From Clostridia bacterium (GTDB taxonomy: Bacteria; Bacillota; Clostridia; Oscillospirales; CAG-272), in assembly GCA_017547545.1 (NCBI GenBank), contig JAFYPJ010000106.1:1-42027 (forward strand): a stretch of 42,027 bases of DNA. Reading direction: 5' to 3'. Under the pieces are notes generated by a model. The model had not been told where the DNA came from. It saw nothing but the letters and a program-made list of their open reading frames with translations, and ran no database searches. A program made the translations under genes and the position numbers. Of this stretch, positions 1 through 7,670 are shown one piece after another (the stretch's first letter is position 1; every line of letters starts with the position of its first letter).

Positions 1-2
1 AA

Positions 3-518
3 ATGCTTAGTAAATATTTTGTTCCTGATGTTTTTTTTGATAATATTTATCAGATTACCCCCCAATATTTAAAAAATGAAGGCATAGAAGCCCTTATACT
101 TGATATAGACAACACTCTTGTTACATACAGCGATCCCAAGCCCACAAAGTCTCTTCTTGATTGGTTTGAAAAAATGAAGGAGGCAGGGATATCCATTGCT
201 CTGGTTTCAAACAATCACAAAAAAAGAGTTCGCATTTTTAATGAGGAACTTGGATTTTTTGCCGCAGGAATGGGGAACAAGCCCTTCTGCAAGCATATCC
301 GCCGCGCAATGGCACATATGAATGCCACACCGGACAAAACCGCCCTTGTGGGAGATCAGATACTTACCGATATACTCGCGGGTAAAAGAGCAAAGCTTCG
401 CAGAGCCTACCTTGTTCGCCCGATAAATGACAAAACAGGCCTTTTCACCCGTACAAAAAGAGCTATTGAAAAGCCTTATATTAAAAAGTACGAAAATATC
501 CAAAAAGGAGAAAAATAA
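3..518 (+). CDS. yqeG: YqeG family HAD-IIIA phosphatase
   Basis: Predicted small cytosolic HAD-superfamily phosphatase of the YqeG family (171 aa, the usual length). The N-terminal motif I LDIDNTLV has the nucleophile and acid/base pair at D34 and D36. Motif II is the SNN near residue 70 and the C-terminal motif is GDQILTD near 118-124, so all HAD catalytic elements are visible. The physiological substrate of YqeG proteins is not established to my knowledge. The ATG lies two bases inside the window edge, so its ribosome binding site cannot be seen, but the length argues that the protein is complete. Its stop codon overlaps the next ATG by one base (TAATG), so it is translationally coupled to the endonuclease IV-like gene and probably belongs to an operon that begins upstream of the window. 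Confidence 0.9.
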   Translation: MLSKYFVPDVFFDNIYQITPQYLKNEGIEALILDIDNTLVTYSDPKPTKSLLDWFEKMKEAGISIALVSNNHKKRVRIFNEELGFFAAGMGNKPFCKHIRRAMAHMNATPDKTALVGDQILTDILAGKRAKLRRAYLVRPINDKTGLFTRTKRAIEKPYIKKYENIQKGEK

Positions 519-1375
519 TGGAAAGAGCCCTTTTTGGCCCTGCCGGAAATTGTGACCGTTTCTATGCAGAGGGAAACAAGCACACCCTTGAAGCAATGAA
601 ATGGCTTTTCGAAAACAGAATAGATGCTTACGAATATCAGTGCGGCAACGGTATCCGCACCAAGCTTGAAACCTTTGAAAAATTGGGCAAGGAAGCGAAG
701 AAGTACAATATTTCTCTTTCGCTCCATGCCCCTTATTATATTTCGCTCTCAGGTGTAGAGGAGGATAAGCGTCTTAAAAGCCTTGACTATATAAAGGCAA
801 GTGTTAATGCTGCCAATGCACTTGGTGCAGACCGCGTGGTTATACATACGGGAAGTGCTGCAAAAATTTCAAGAAACGAGGCCCTTGCTTTAGCCAAAGA
901 TACTATGGCGCGTACCCTTGACATGCTTGGAGATACAAAAGTTAAGCTCTGCCTTGAAACAATGGGTAAAAAGAACCAGCTCGGTACTCTTGATGAGGTT
1001 ATAGAGCTTTGCAGTATAGATAAAAGACTTTGTCCCTGTGTAGATTTCGGGCATCTTAATGCAAGAGATGTTGGCGGTATTTTTGTAACAAGCGATGACT
1101 ATCGCAGAGTTTTTGATCTGATAGGAGAAAAATTAGGAGATGAAAAGGCAAAAAATCTCCATTGCCATTTTTCAAAGATTGAGTACACCTCCCAGGGAGA
1201 AAAGAAGCACCTTACCTTTGAGGATAACACCTTCGGTCCCGATTTTGAGCCTCTGTGTGAAGCAATTGCAAAGGAAAAGCTTTGTCCCCGTATAATATGT
1301 GAGTCTGCGGGTACTCAGGCAGACGATGCACTTGACATGAAGGCTTGCTATGAAAACTGTTTGGAGTTACTATGA
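518..1375 (+). CDS. nfo: Deoxyribonuclease IV-like AP endonuclease (TIM barrel)
   Basis: A 285-aa TIM-barrel protein of the endonuclease IV (Nfo) family, which cleaves at abasic sites in base excision repair using a trinuclear zinc centre. The zinc-ligand motifs appear in order: LHAPYY, VVIHTGS, LETMG, CVDFGHLNA, HCHFSKI and ICESAG. They supply the His, Glu and Asp ligands, so the protein is probably active. It starts in a TAATG overlap with yqeG behind a good AAGGAG, and its own end overlaps the next start by four bases (ATGA). What is seen is the full ligand set. The DNA-repair role is inferred from the family, and a sugar-isomerase-like relative cannot be wholly excluded without alignment. 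Confidence 0.88.
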   Translation: MERALFGPAGNCDRFYAEGNKHTLEAMKWLFENRIDAYEYQCGNGIRTKLETFEKLGKEAKKYNISLSLHAPYYISLSGVEEDKRLKSLDYIKASVNAANALGADRVVIHTGSAAKISRNEALALAKDTMARTLDMLGDTKVKLCLETMGKKNQLGTLDEVIELCSIDKRLCPCVDFGHLNARDVGGIFVTSDDYRRVFDLIGEKLGDEKAKNLHCHFSKIEYTSQGEKKHLTFEDNTFGPDFEPLCEAIAKEKLCPRIICESAGTQADDALDMKACYENCLELL

Positions 1376-2439
1376 ACCGTATTGAAAAATTAAGAAAGAA
1401 ATTCCCCGAAAATACCGATGCTATCCTCGTAACAGACCAAAAAAACATCCGTTATCTCTGCGGATTTGATTATACCGACGGTTGCCTTTTGATCTCACAG
1501 AGCAAAGCAATTCTGTTTTGTGATTTCAGATATATAGAGGCTGCAAAAATGAATGCCGATCCTGATTTTGAGATAGTTATGTTCAGCGGCAAGAGAAGCG
1601 ATTGGTTAGGCTGTGCAATAAAGGAACAAAGCATTAAAGAATTGGGTTACGAAGACCGTAATCTTACGGTATTTGAATATGAACGATTAAAAAATGACCT
1701 TCCCGAAGTAACACTTTATAAAACAGGTTCGGCAATTATCAACCTTCGCGAATATAAAGATGCCGAAGAAATGGAAAATATCATTTGCGCTCAGAGAATA
1801 GCAGAAAAGGCATTTGATCATATCATTGAATTCATAACACCCGAAAAAACCGAACGCGAAATTGCCCTTGAACTTGATTTTGAAATGAGAAGACTTGGGG
1901 CTGACGGTAGTTCCTTTGAAACCATCGCCGTATCAGGCAGTGCATCTTCTATGCCCCACGGTGTACCGAGAAACTGTAAATTGGAAAAAGGCTTTTTAAC
2001 CATGGATTTCGGTGCAGTATGTAAAGGTTACTGTTCGGATATGACAAGAACGGTTTGTATCGGCAGGGCAGACGATGAGATGAAGCGTGTTTACAATACC
2101 GTTCTGGAGGCTCAGTTAAGAGCAATAAATGGAATAAAACACGGTATACTCTGTTGCGATGCCGATGCCCTTGCAAGAGATCATATATATGAAATGGGTT
2201 ATAAAGGCTGCTTTGGTCACAGTCTTGGCCACGGGGTTGGAATGGATATTCACGAAGCTCCTTCCCTTTCTCCCTTGAATAAAGAGAAAAAATTAGACAC
2301 AGGTCATGTGGTTACATGCGAACCCGGTATATATTTAGAGGGTAAATATGGGGTAAGAATTGAGGATATGCTGCTCTTTTACCCCGAAACTGTGGTCAAT
2401 ATCACAAAAAGTTCTAAAGATTTGATAGAAATTTATTAA
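1372..2439 (+). CDS. Xaa-Pro aminopeptidase/dipeptidase, M24 family
   Basis: A 355-aa 'pita-bread' metallopeptidase of family M24, predicted to release N-terminal residues before proline in the cytosol. The N-terminal creatinase-like domain (about 1-125) is followed by the catalytic domain with the five expected metal-ligand sites: TMDFGA, SDMTRT, GHGVGMDIHE, CEPGIY and GVRIED. Length is typical for Firmicute PepP/PepQ-like enzymes. The start overlaps the previous gene by four bases (ATGA), so the yqeG-nfo-pepQ trio is tightly coupled. It lies directly upstream of efp, a pairing common in Clostridia, but efp has its own promoter. Confidence 0.92.
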   Translation: MNRIEKLRKKFPENTDAILVTDQKNIRYLCGFDYTDGCLLISQSKAILFCDFRYIEAAKMNADPDFEIVMFSGKRSDWLGCAIKEQSIKELGYEDRNLTVFEYERLKNDLPEVTLYKTGSAIINLREYKDAEEMENIICAQRIAEKAFDHIIEFITPEKTEREIALELDFEMRRLGADGSSFETIAVSGSASSMPHGVPRNCKLEKGFLTMDFGAVCKGYCSDMTRTVCIGRADDEMKRVYNTVLEAQLRAINGIKHGILCCDADALARDHIYEMGYKGCFGHSLGHGVGMDIHEAPSLSPLNKEKKLDTGHVVTCEPGIYLEGKYGVRIEDMLLFYPETVVNITKSSKDLIEIY

Positions 2440-2445
2440 AAACCC

Positions 2446-2474
2446 TTGAAATATAACGCGTAATAATGTAAAAT
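2446..2474 (+). promoter_or_regulatory. SigA-type promoter of efp
   Basis: A -35 TTGAAA (2446-2451) and a -10 TAAAAT (2469-2474) are separated by exactly 17 bases. They lie just after the peptidase stop and about 40 bases before the efp start. Confidence 0.7.
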
Positions 2475-2514
2475 AAAGAAAATATGTTTAAAAACAATTT
2501 GGAGGTTATATACT

Positions 2515-3072
2515 ATGGTAACAGCTGGTGATTTCAGAAACGGCTTAACATTTGAAATGGAAGGTAATGTGCTTCAGGTAGTTGAATTCCAGCACGTAAA
2601 ACCCGGTAAGGGTGCGGCTTTCGTTCGTACAAAGTGTAAGAATGTTAAAACAGGTTCAGTTGTAGAGCGTACATTCAGCCCTACAGACAAGTTTGAAAAT
2701 GCTCAGGTAGAGAGAAGAGAGATGCAGTATCTCTACAATGACGGTGATCTTTACTACTTTATGGATATGGAAAGCTATGAGCAGCTCCCTATCGGTAAGG
2801 ACAAGCTTGACGATAATTTCAGATTCGTTAAGGAAGAGATGATGTGTAAGATCGTTTCCTATAAGGGCGATATCTTTGCTGTTGAACCCCCCATGTTCGT
2901 TGAACTTGAAGTAACCGATACAGAACCCGGCTTCAAGGGCGATACAGCTCAAGGTGCAACCAAGCCTGCTACTCTCGAAACAGGCGCAACCATCAAAGTT
3001 CCCTTGTTCATTGATATCGGCAACGTTCTCCGTATCGACACCCGTACAGGTGAATATCTCGAAAGAGCATAA
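2515..3072 (+). CDS. efp: Translation elongation factor P
   Basis: EF-P binds between the P and E sites of ribosomes stalled at polyproline and promotes peptide bond formation. The protein is 185 aa, the standard length, with the KOW-like N-terminal domain followed by two OB domains. The tip loop reads [12 protein letters not shown], with the usual modification-site lysine at K32. The C-terminal signature [19 protein letters not shown] is intact. A strong TTGGAGG ribosome binding site and a consensus promoter precede it. Codon use favours AAG and other codons typical of highly expressed genes. No EpmA/EpmB-type modification gene is in the window, so how K32 is modified cannot be said. Confidence 0.98.
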   Translation: MVTAGDFRNGLTFEMEGNVLQVVEFQHVKPGKGAAFVRTKCKNVKTGSVVERTFSPTDKFENAQVERREMQYLYNDGDLYYFMDMESYEQLPIGKDKLDDNFRFVKEEMMCKIVSYKGDIFAVEPPMFVELEVTDTEPGFKGDTAQGATKPATLETGATIKVPLFIDIGNVLRIDTRTGEYLERA

Positions 3073-3126
3073 GCAGAACCAATCTGCGTAAATGCATGGG
3101 TGTAAAGTTTGATTTAATTCTTTCTT

Positions 3127-3156
3127 TTGCCCCCAAATAATAGCATAGTCTATTAT
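3127..3156 (+). promoter_or_regulatory. Possible promoter of the Asp/Cys-tail protein gene
   Basis: A TTGCCC (3127-3132) and TATTAT (3151-3156) pair has an 18-base spacer and ends about 35 bases before the start codon. The match is weaker than at other promoters here, and read-through from efp is also possible. Confidence 0.4.
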
Positions 3157-3190
3157 CTAACAGTTATAAAATTCTAAGGAGGTAATGAAA

Positions 3191-3538
3191 ATGAACATTA
3201 CTGAAAAAGCAGCTTATTTAAAGGGACTTGCAGAAGGTATCAATCTTGATCCCGCTAAGCCCGAAACAAAGCTTATCAACGCTCTTATTGATTGTGTAAA
3301 CGAGCTTGCTCTTTATGTTACAGATCTTGAAGAGGATGTTGACACACTTGAAGCTTACATCGAAGAGATCGACGAAGATCTCGGTGATGTTGAAGAATAC
3401 ATCTACGGTCCCGATGATTGCGATTGCGAAGATTGGGAAGATTGGGATTGTGATTGTGACTGTGATTGTGAATGCGACTGTGATTGCGATGACGAATGTG
3501 ATTGTGACTGCGGTTGTGAAGCAGAAGATGCTGAATAA
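3191..3538 (+). CDS. CD1247 N-terminal-like protein with Asp-Cys repeat tail
   Basis: A 115-aa acidic protein. Residues 1-73 (MNITEKAAYLKGLAEGI and onward) resemble the CD1247 N-terminal domain found in many Clostridia: a short helical, coiled-coil-like segment rich in Glu/Asp whose function is unknown. Members I recall end in a zinc-ribbon-like Cys module. Here that is replaced by a low-complexity tail (residues 75-109) with 13 cysteines, mostly alternating with Asp (DCDCDCDC type). Such a run could bind soft metals or form disulfides, but this is inference. The second ATG (3191) is chosen because AAGGAGG (3176-3182) lies 8 bases before it, whereas the ATG at 3185 is only 2 bases away. A strong terminator follows. 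Confidence 0.8.
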   Translation: MNITEKAAYLKGLAEGINLDPAKPETKLINALIDCVNELALYVTDLEEDVDTLEAYIEEIDEDLGDVEEYIYGPDDCDCEDWEDWDCDCDCDCECDCDCDDECDCDCGCEAEDAE

Positions 3539-3617
3539 TCACTAAAGCAAGTGCCCCTTGGCAAAAGCCGGTTTCAAAGTGTATTTAACACATGAAACAC
3601 AACAATTTCTTCAATAT

Positions 3618-3657
3618 AAAAAGACTATGAACTCAAATTGAGGACATAGTCTTTTTT
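3618..3657 (+). terminator. Rho-independent terminator after the Asp/Cys-tail gene
   Basis: Inverted repeat AAAAAGACTATG / CATAGTCTTTTTT with a 15-base loop, ending in a T run. It closes the plus-strand unit. Confidence 0.85.
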
Positions 3658-3674
3658 ATATACATTTTTAATTT

Positions 3675-3704
3675 AAAAAGGCCTTCCGAATCGGAAAGCC
3701 TTTT
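3675..3704 (-). terminator. Terminator of rnpB (possibly bidirectional)
   Basis: The arms AAAAAGGCCTTCCGA and TCGGAAAGCCTTTT form a hairpin flanked by A and T runs on both sides. It lies 12 bases beyond the rnpB 3' end on the minus strand. Confidence 0.8.
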
Positions 3705-3716
3705 GTTTTTATATTA

Positions 3717-4066
3717 TGACTAAGCAATAAGCCGGGTTCTGTCGTGTACGGTCATCTATCTTGTCTTTGCGTTACCGCAAAGCTCTGTGCCACCCATGGG
3801 ATTCTGCCGGACAGACATCAGAATTATCTGCTCCCACAAACGGTGTTGCTTCGGATAGGGTTTACATTTGCACAAAGTTGCCAGTGTGCCGGTGAGCTCT
3901 TACCTCGCCTTTCCATCCTTACCGTAAAAACGGCGGTTTATTTCTGTTGCACTTTCCCTGAGGTTGCCCTCGGCGGACGTTATCCGTTATCCTGTCCTGT
4001 GAAGCCCGGACTTTCCTCACGGTACTACCTTTCGGCATGATACCGCGCGACCGTATAGCTTAGTCA
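3717..4066 (-). ncRNA. rnpB: RNase P RNA (class A)
   Basis: The catalytic RNA that removes 5' leaders from pre-tRNAs. On the minus strand the conserved GAGGAAAGTCCGGGCTTC block occurs near the 5' end and ACAGAACCCGGCTTA near the 3' end; both are diagnostic of bacterial RNase P RNA. The termini TGACTAAGC (4066-4058) and GCTTAGTCA (3725-3717) form a perfect 9-bp P1 helix, giving about 350 nt. The region has no convincing gene on either strand. A consensus promoter sits just upstream and a terminator hairpin just downstream, so it is an independent unit lodged after the sortase gene. Confidence 0.95.
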
Positions 4067-4070
4067 ATGT

Positions 4071-4099
4071 ATTTTATCATATATGTTCTGTTTTGTCAA
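4071..4099 (-). promoter_or_regulatory. Consensus SigA promoter of rnpB
   Basis: On the minus strand, TTGACA (4099-4094), a 17-base spacer and TAAAAT (4076-4071). The predicted start, about 5-7 bases on, coincides with the 5' side of P1. The element fits in the gap between the sortase stop codon and rnpB. Confidence 0.88.
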
Positions 4100-4100
4100 A

Positions 4101-5063
4101 TTACTGCTCATATACATCTACAAGCAGCGCCTGAATACAATATCTGTCTGTTTGTATTCCGTTGGTACATGTTGAAAGAGTTATCATTCGGCTGTTTTCA
4201 TTAAACTCTATACCGTCACGAACATATAACGAATCAGATCTCATTTTATTGGCAAAATTTATAAAATCCTGTTCGGTGGGGAAACCCGTTTCTACATAAC
4301 CGGAACGATAATCGGTTTTATATACCGCAAAGATCCTATAGGTATAAATTCCGTTTTCGGTATACAGATATACATATTCATTGGTATCAAAAAAATCCTT
4401 GTCAAGAAATTTAATGATCTCGCTGAACATCATATTGTTCTGCATATTATGACCGTATAAAACCGTATGGAAATTTCTCAATACATCTCTGTCACAATGA
4501 TAATCCGCATAGATCGAGCCTGCCTGCATATAACCGTGGGTATACTCATGGTTGAGATAGTAAGAATTGTCACTTCCCTGCAATACCGGATAATTGATGT
4601 TTTCCGTTCCGGGAACCATTATCCAACCGTAAATATCGGGGTTTATCTCTTTCAACGAAAGAATCTTTGTTTTCATTCTTACAAACATCTGATTATACAC
4701 AGCCGTACCCGATCCTTTGGGACCGTTAACCGTACCAAAGGAATCAAGCAATGATATCTTGGCGGTTGCACTGACAACGGAGCCTTCTCCGTCATCAAGA
4801 TACGCATACATATCCGAATAAAAGTTTTCCGCCTGCTTATATCCAACAAGAGTTTTAACTATGGATATAACGCTGATAACAGCAACAAGAGCAAAGAAAC
4901 TCATCATGGCATATCTGATGATCTTATGCCTTTTTTCTTCTCTGCGGCTTTGAAGCCATTCTTCCGTTACCTCGCAGATATCATCGTCAGTTACGGTTTT
5001 AAGTAACTCTGCAAAAGAATTGCAGGAGGCAATCTCTGCCGCTGTATTTTCATTATCGGGCAT
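4101..5063 (-). CDS. srtB: Class B sortase
   Basis: A membrane-bound cysteine transpeptidase predicted to attach surface proteins to peptidoglycan or to link pilin-like subunits. Residues 1-48 are a hydrophilic, presumably cytosolic, tail; 49-73 form the membrane anchor; the catalytic barrel follows. The active-site residues are all present: H205 in LYGHNM, C299 in LSTC and R307 in TDRYCI. The class B hallmarks NPDIYGWI and INYPVLQ are visible. The ATG at 5063 is chosen because GGGAGG lies 7 bases upstream; an in-frame ATG at 5081 has no such site. It lies 30 bases downstream of gpmI and is probably cotranscribed with it. A possible substrate, a short LPETG protein, is encoded near the end of the window. 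Confidence 0.92.
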   Translation of the reverse strand: MPDNENTAAEIASCNSFAELLKTVTDDDICEVTEEWLQSRREEKRHKIIRYAMMSFFALVAVISVISIVKTLVGYKQAENFYSDMYAYLDDGEGSVVSATAKISLLDSFGTVNGPKGSGTAVYNQMFVRMKTKILSLKEINPDIYGWIMVPGTENINYPVLQGSDNSYYLNHEYTHGYMQAGSIYADYHCDRDVLRNFHTVLYGHNMQNNMMFSEIIKFLDKDFFDTNEYVYLYTENGIYTYRIFAVYKTDYRSGYVETGFPTEQDFINFANKMRSDSLYVRDGIEFNENSRMITLSTCTNGIQTDRYCIQALLVDVYEQ

Positions 5064-5093
5064 AAAGTTGCCTCCCTTCATTTTAAAATTTTC

Positions 5094-6740
5094 TTACTTG
5101 ATTTCTATTACAGAAGCATCCCACATTTCAGGAGCCTGATAACCGAGAAGATTAACTGTGGTTGCCGCAACATTTGAAAGACCGTAACTTCCGTCCTTTA
5201 CAACTGTATACTTATCTGCATAGAAGTTATCATAGATAATACAGGGAACGGGATTAAGGGTGTGGCTTGTTTTTGCCTTGGGTGTACCGTCCTTGTTAAG
5301 CTTTGCACCCTTTGTTTTCTTATCTATTTCATACATTTCATCTGCATTACCGTGGTCTGCCGTGATAATAGCAACGCCTTCAAGCTTATCAATAACCGCA
5401 AGAAGTCTTGCCAACTGAAGGTCAAGAGCTTCAACACTCACTTCTGTTGCAAGCATGCTGCCTGTATGTCCCACCATATCGCCGTTGGGGTAATTGCAAC
5501 GCAAATACTTGTATTCACCGCTTTCAAGCATTTCAATAAGCTTATCGGTGATCTCGGCACATTTCATCCAAGGTCTCTGCTCAAAAGGAACAACATCGGA
5601 GGGGATCTCGATATATGTTTCAAGCTCCTCGCTGAACTTACCGCTCTTGTTACCGTTCCAGAAGTAGGTAACATGGCCGTATTTCTGGGTTTCGGAAATT
5701 GCCAACTGCTTTATACCTGTATCTGCAAGGTATTCACCCATTGTATTTGTAATTTCGGGAGGATTTACAAGGTAACGGGAAGGAATATGAAGGTCACCGT
5801 CATATTCAAGCATTCCCGCATACATGATCTTGGGGAAACGTACACGGTCAAACTTATCAAAGCTTTCGGATTCAAAAGCAACACTTATTTCAATTGAACG
5901 GTCACCTCGGAAATTAAAGAAAATCACACTGTCATTATCTTCAATAGTACCAACAGGTTTGCCGTTATGCGCAATAACAAAGGGATCAAGATCCTGGTCT
6001 ATTGCACCTGTGTTTGCGCGGATAGCTTCAATAGCCTCATGAGCGGATGCATACTGCGCACCTTCGCCGAGCACATGGGTTTTCCAACCTGCTTCAACCA
6101 TAGACCAGTTAGCTTCATAACGGTCCATTGTAATCTTCATGCGTCCGCCGCCTGAAGCGATCATTACATCAAAGCTTTCATCACGCAATGTATCAAGATA
6201 TGCTTCAAAGGGATCAACATATTCAAGAGCAGAGGTTTCACCAACATCACGGCCGTCAAGAAGAATATGAACTCTCACCTTTCCAACTCCGCATTTCTTT
6301 GCCTTTGCAAGCATAGCCTTTAAATGATCTATATGCGAATGAACATTACCGTCCGAGAAAAGTCCCATGAAGTGGAGAGTGGAATCATTAGTCTTTACAT
6401 TGTCTGTAAGCGCACACCATGTTTCGCTTGTAAACATTTTACCGTTTTCGATAGATTCGGAAACAAGCTTTGCACCCTGGCTGAATACCTGGCCTGAACC
6501 GAGAGCATTATGACCAACCTCGCTGTTACCCATATCCTCATCGGAAGGAAGACCAACCGCAGTACCGTGAGCCTTTAAGCTTACCATAGGGTACTTTTCC
6601 ATAAGCATATCAAGAGTAGGAGTTGTAGCAACCTTGATAGCGTTTCCTGCTTCATTTTCTGTAAGACCTATACCGTCCATAACAATGGTAACAACAGGTC
6701 CCTTAACACCGTCAAATCCGGAAATTTTATTAAGCTTCAT
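5094..6740 (-). CDS. gpmI: 2,3-bisphosphoglycerate-independent phosphoglycerate mutase
   Basis: Glycolytic enzyme interconverting 3- and 2-phosphoglycerate through a phosphoserine intermediate with two metal ions. It belongs to the alkaline phosphatase superfamily. The nucleophile is S73 in GNSEVGH; the first metal site is IVMDGIG near residue 20, and the C-terminal metal motifs are TADHGNADEM and TSHTLNP. At 548 aa it is longer than the usual 510 or so. Part of the surplus is a Lys-rich insertion between DEMYEID and TSHTLNP. A TTCGGAGGA-type ribosome binding site precedes the ATG. It is divergent from the RadC-like gene and upstream of the sortase. Confidence 0.97.
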   Translation of the reverse strand: MKLNKISGFDGVKGPVVTIVMDGIGLTENEAGNAIKVATTPTLDMLMEKYPMVSLKAHGTAVGLPSDEDMGNSEVGHNALGSGQVFSQGAKLVSESIENGKMFTSETWCALTDNVKTNDSTLHFMGLFSDGNVHSHIDHLKAMLAKAKKCGVGKVRVHILLDGRDVGETSALEYVDPFEAYLDTLRDESFDVMIASGGGRMKITMDRYEANWSMVEAGWKTHVLGEGAQYASAHEAIEAIRANTGAIDQDLDPFVIAHNGKPVGTIEDNDSVIFFNFRGDRSIEISVAFESESFDKFDRVRFPKIMYAGMLEYDGDLHIPSRYLVNPPEITNTMGEYLADTGIKQLAISETQKYGHVTYFWNGNKSGKFSEELETYIEIPSDVVPFEQRPWMKCAEITDKLIEMLESGEYKYLRCNYPNGDMVGHTGSMLATEVSVEALDLQLARLLAVIDKLEGVAIITADHGNADEMYEIDKKTKGAKLNKDGTPKAKTSHTLNPVPCIIYDNFYADKYTVVKDGSYGLSNVAATTVNLLGYQAPEMWDASVIEIK

Positions 6741-6785
6741 ACATTTTCCTCCGAAAAATCTTTCGTTATTTTGTTTAATGAAATT

Positions 6786-6813
6786 ATTTTACTCCAAAAA
6801 TATGAATAAACAA
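6786..6813 (-). promoter_or_regulatory. Probable promoter of gpmI-srtB
   Basis: On the minus strand, TTGTTT (6813-6808), a 16-base spacer and TAAAAT (6791-6786), about 45 bases before the gpmI start. Confidence 0.5.
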
Positions 6814-6832
6814 TGATATGATAATAAAATAC

Positions 6833-6861
6833 TTGAAAAAACTTGCCGGAAATGATATAAT
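6833..6861 (+). promoter_or_regulatory. SigA promoter of the RadC-like gene
   Basis: TTGAAA (6833-6838), a 17-base spacer and a perfect TATAAT (6856-6861), 45 bases before the start codon. Confidence 0.8.
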
Positions 6862-6906
6862 GATATAGATATTCAATCAAATTCTATCTGTCGGAGCTCC
6901 AACACC

Positions 6907-7599
6907 ATGAGCAATAACAATTTACACAACAAACACAGAGAAAGAATGAAAGAACTGTTTACAGAAAACGGTTTAGACTCTTTCAGCGATCATGAGGTTC
7001 TTGAATTTCTTCTGTATTTTTCAATTCCCCGCCATAATACAAACGAAACAGCGCACATGCTTTTAAATCGTTACGGCTCGCTTTCTGCGGTGCTTGATGC
7101 GAAATATTCGGATCTTGTAAAACAACCCGGTGTAGGACCGCATTCTGCCGTGCTTTTCAACTTTATCCCTCAACTTGCAAAAAGATATACCCTGGATAAA
7201 TACAACAAAAAGAGGGCTTTTAAAAGTATAGATGAAATATGTGAATTTGTTATAAATCATTTTATAGACCAAACAAGGGAGCATGTAGAGTTGTTTATGT
7301 TTGATTCTTCAACAAAATTGCTCTGCCACAAAACTCTGCAAAACGGCACACCGAACGCGGCATTTCTTAACATTCAGATCATTGCCGATAATATATACGC
7401 GTATAATGCAACAAATTTTCTTATCGCTCACAACCATCCTTCCGGCTCCCTTGAACCCTCGGATTTTGATCTGTGTGTTACAAGAACAATCCACAATACC
7501 TTCCGTCCCCTGAACAAGCATCTTATAGACCACATAATAGTGGCAGGAGGCGAATACAAGAAATTACTTGAAACAGCGCTTTCTTTAGACAATGCCTGA
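6907..7599 (+). CDS. radC: RadC/YsxA-like JAMM metalloprotein
   Basis: A 230-aa RadC-family protein. A helix-hairpin-helix-like segment (about residues 60-85, with KQPGVGPHSA) precedes a JAB1/MPN domain. Its metal motif H175-x-H177-x7-S185-x2-D188 (HNHPSGSLEPSDFD) is complete. The family was long called a DNA-repair protein, but the E. coli radC assignment was withdrawn and the biochemical role is uncertain. A helicase/peptidase-like or DNA-associated function is only inferred. The GGAGCTCC just before the ATG gives a modest ribosome binding site. The gene stands alone between two promoters. Confidence 0.9.
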   Translation: MSNNNLHNKHRERMKELFTENGLDSFSDHEVLEFLLYFSIPRHNTNETAHMLLNRYGSLSAVLDAKYSDLVKQPGVGPHSAVLFNFIPQLAKRYTLDKYNKKRAFKSIDEICEFVINHFIDQTREHVELFMFDSSTKLLCHKTLQNGTPNAAFLNIQIIADNIYAYNATNFLIAHNHPSGSLEPSDFDLCVTRTIHNTFRPLNKHLIDHIIVAGGEYKKLLETALSLDNA

Positions 7600-7607
7600 G
7601 TTTTTCG

Positions 7608-7636
7608 TTGACAAATCTATAATAATATAGTAAAAT
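7608..7636 (+). promoter_or_regulatory. Consensus SigA promoter of the yicC-remA-gmk-rpoZ operon
   Basis: TTGACA (7608-7613), a 17-base spacer and TAAAAT (7631-7636), 34 bases before the yicC start. It begins almost directly after the RadC-like stop codon. Confidence 0.88.
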
Positions 7637-7670
7637 ATAATGTAATGCTAAATTCAACGAGGTACAGTTT

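Noticed and set aside
3411-3529. CRISPR or tandem repeat array
   Set aside because: The repeats are 6-base codon pairs inside a coding frame, with no spacers.
3318-3542. His- and Asn-rich minus-strand frame opposite the Asp-Cys tail
   Set aside because: It is the frame shadow of GAT/TGT repeats in the real gene and has no start signals.
3744-4040. Plus-strand open frame of 98 codons
   Set aside because: It lies wholly within rnpB on the opposite strand and has no ribosome binding site.
5262-5897. Plus-strand frame of 211 codons opposite gpmI
   Set aside because: Shadow of gpmI, without a ribosome binding site and with an implausible Cys-rich composition.
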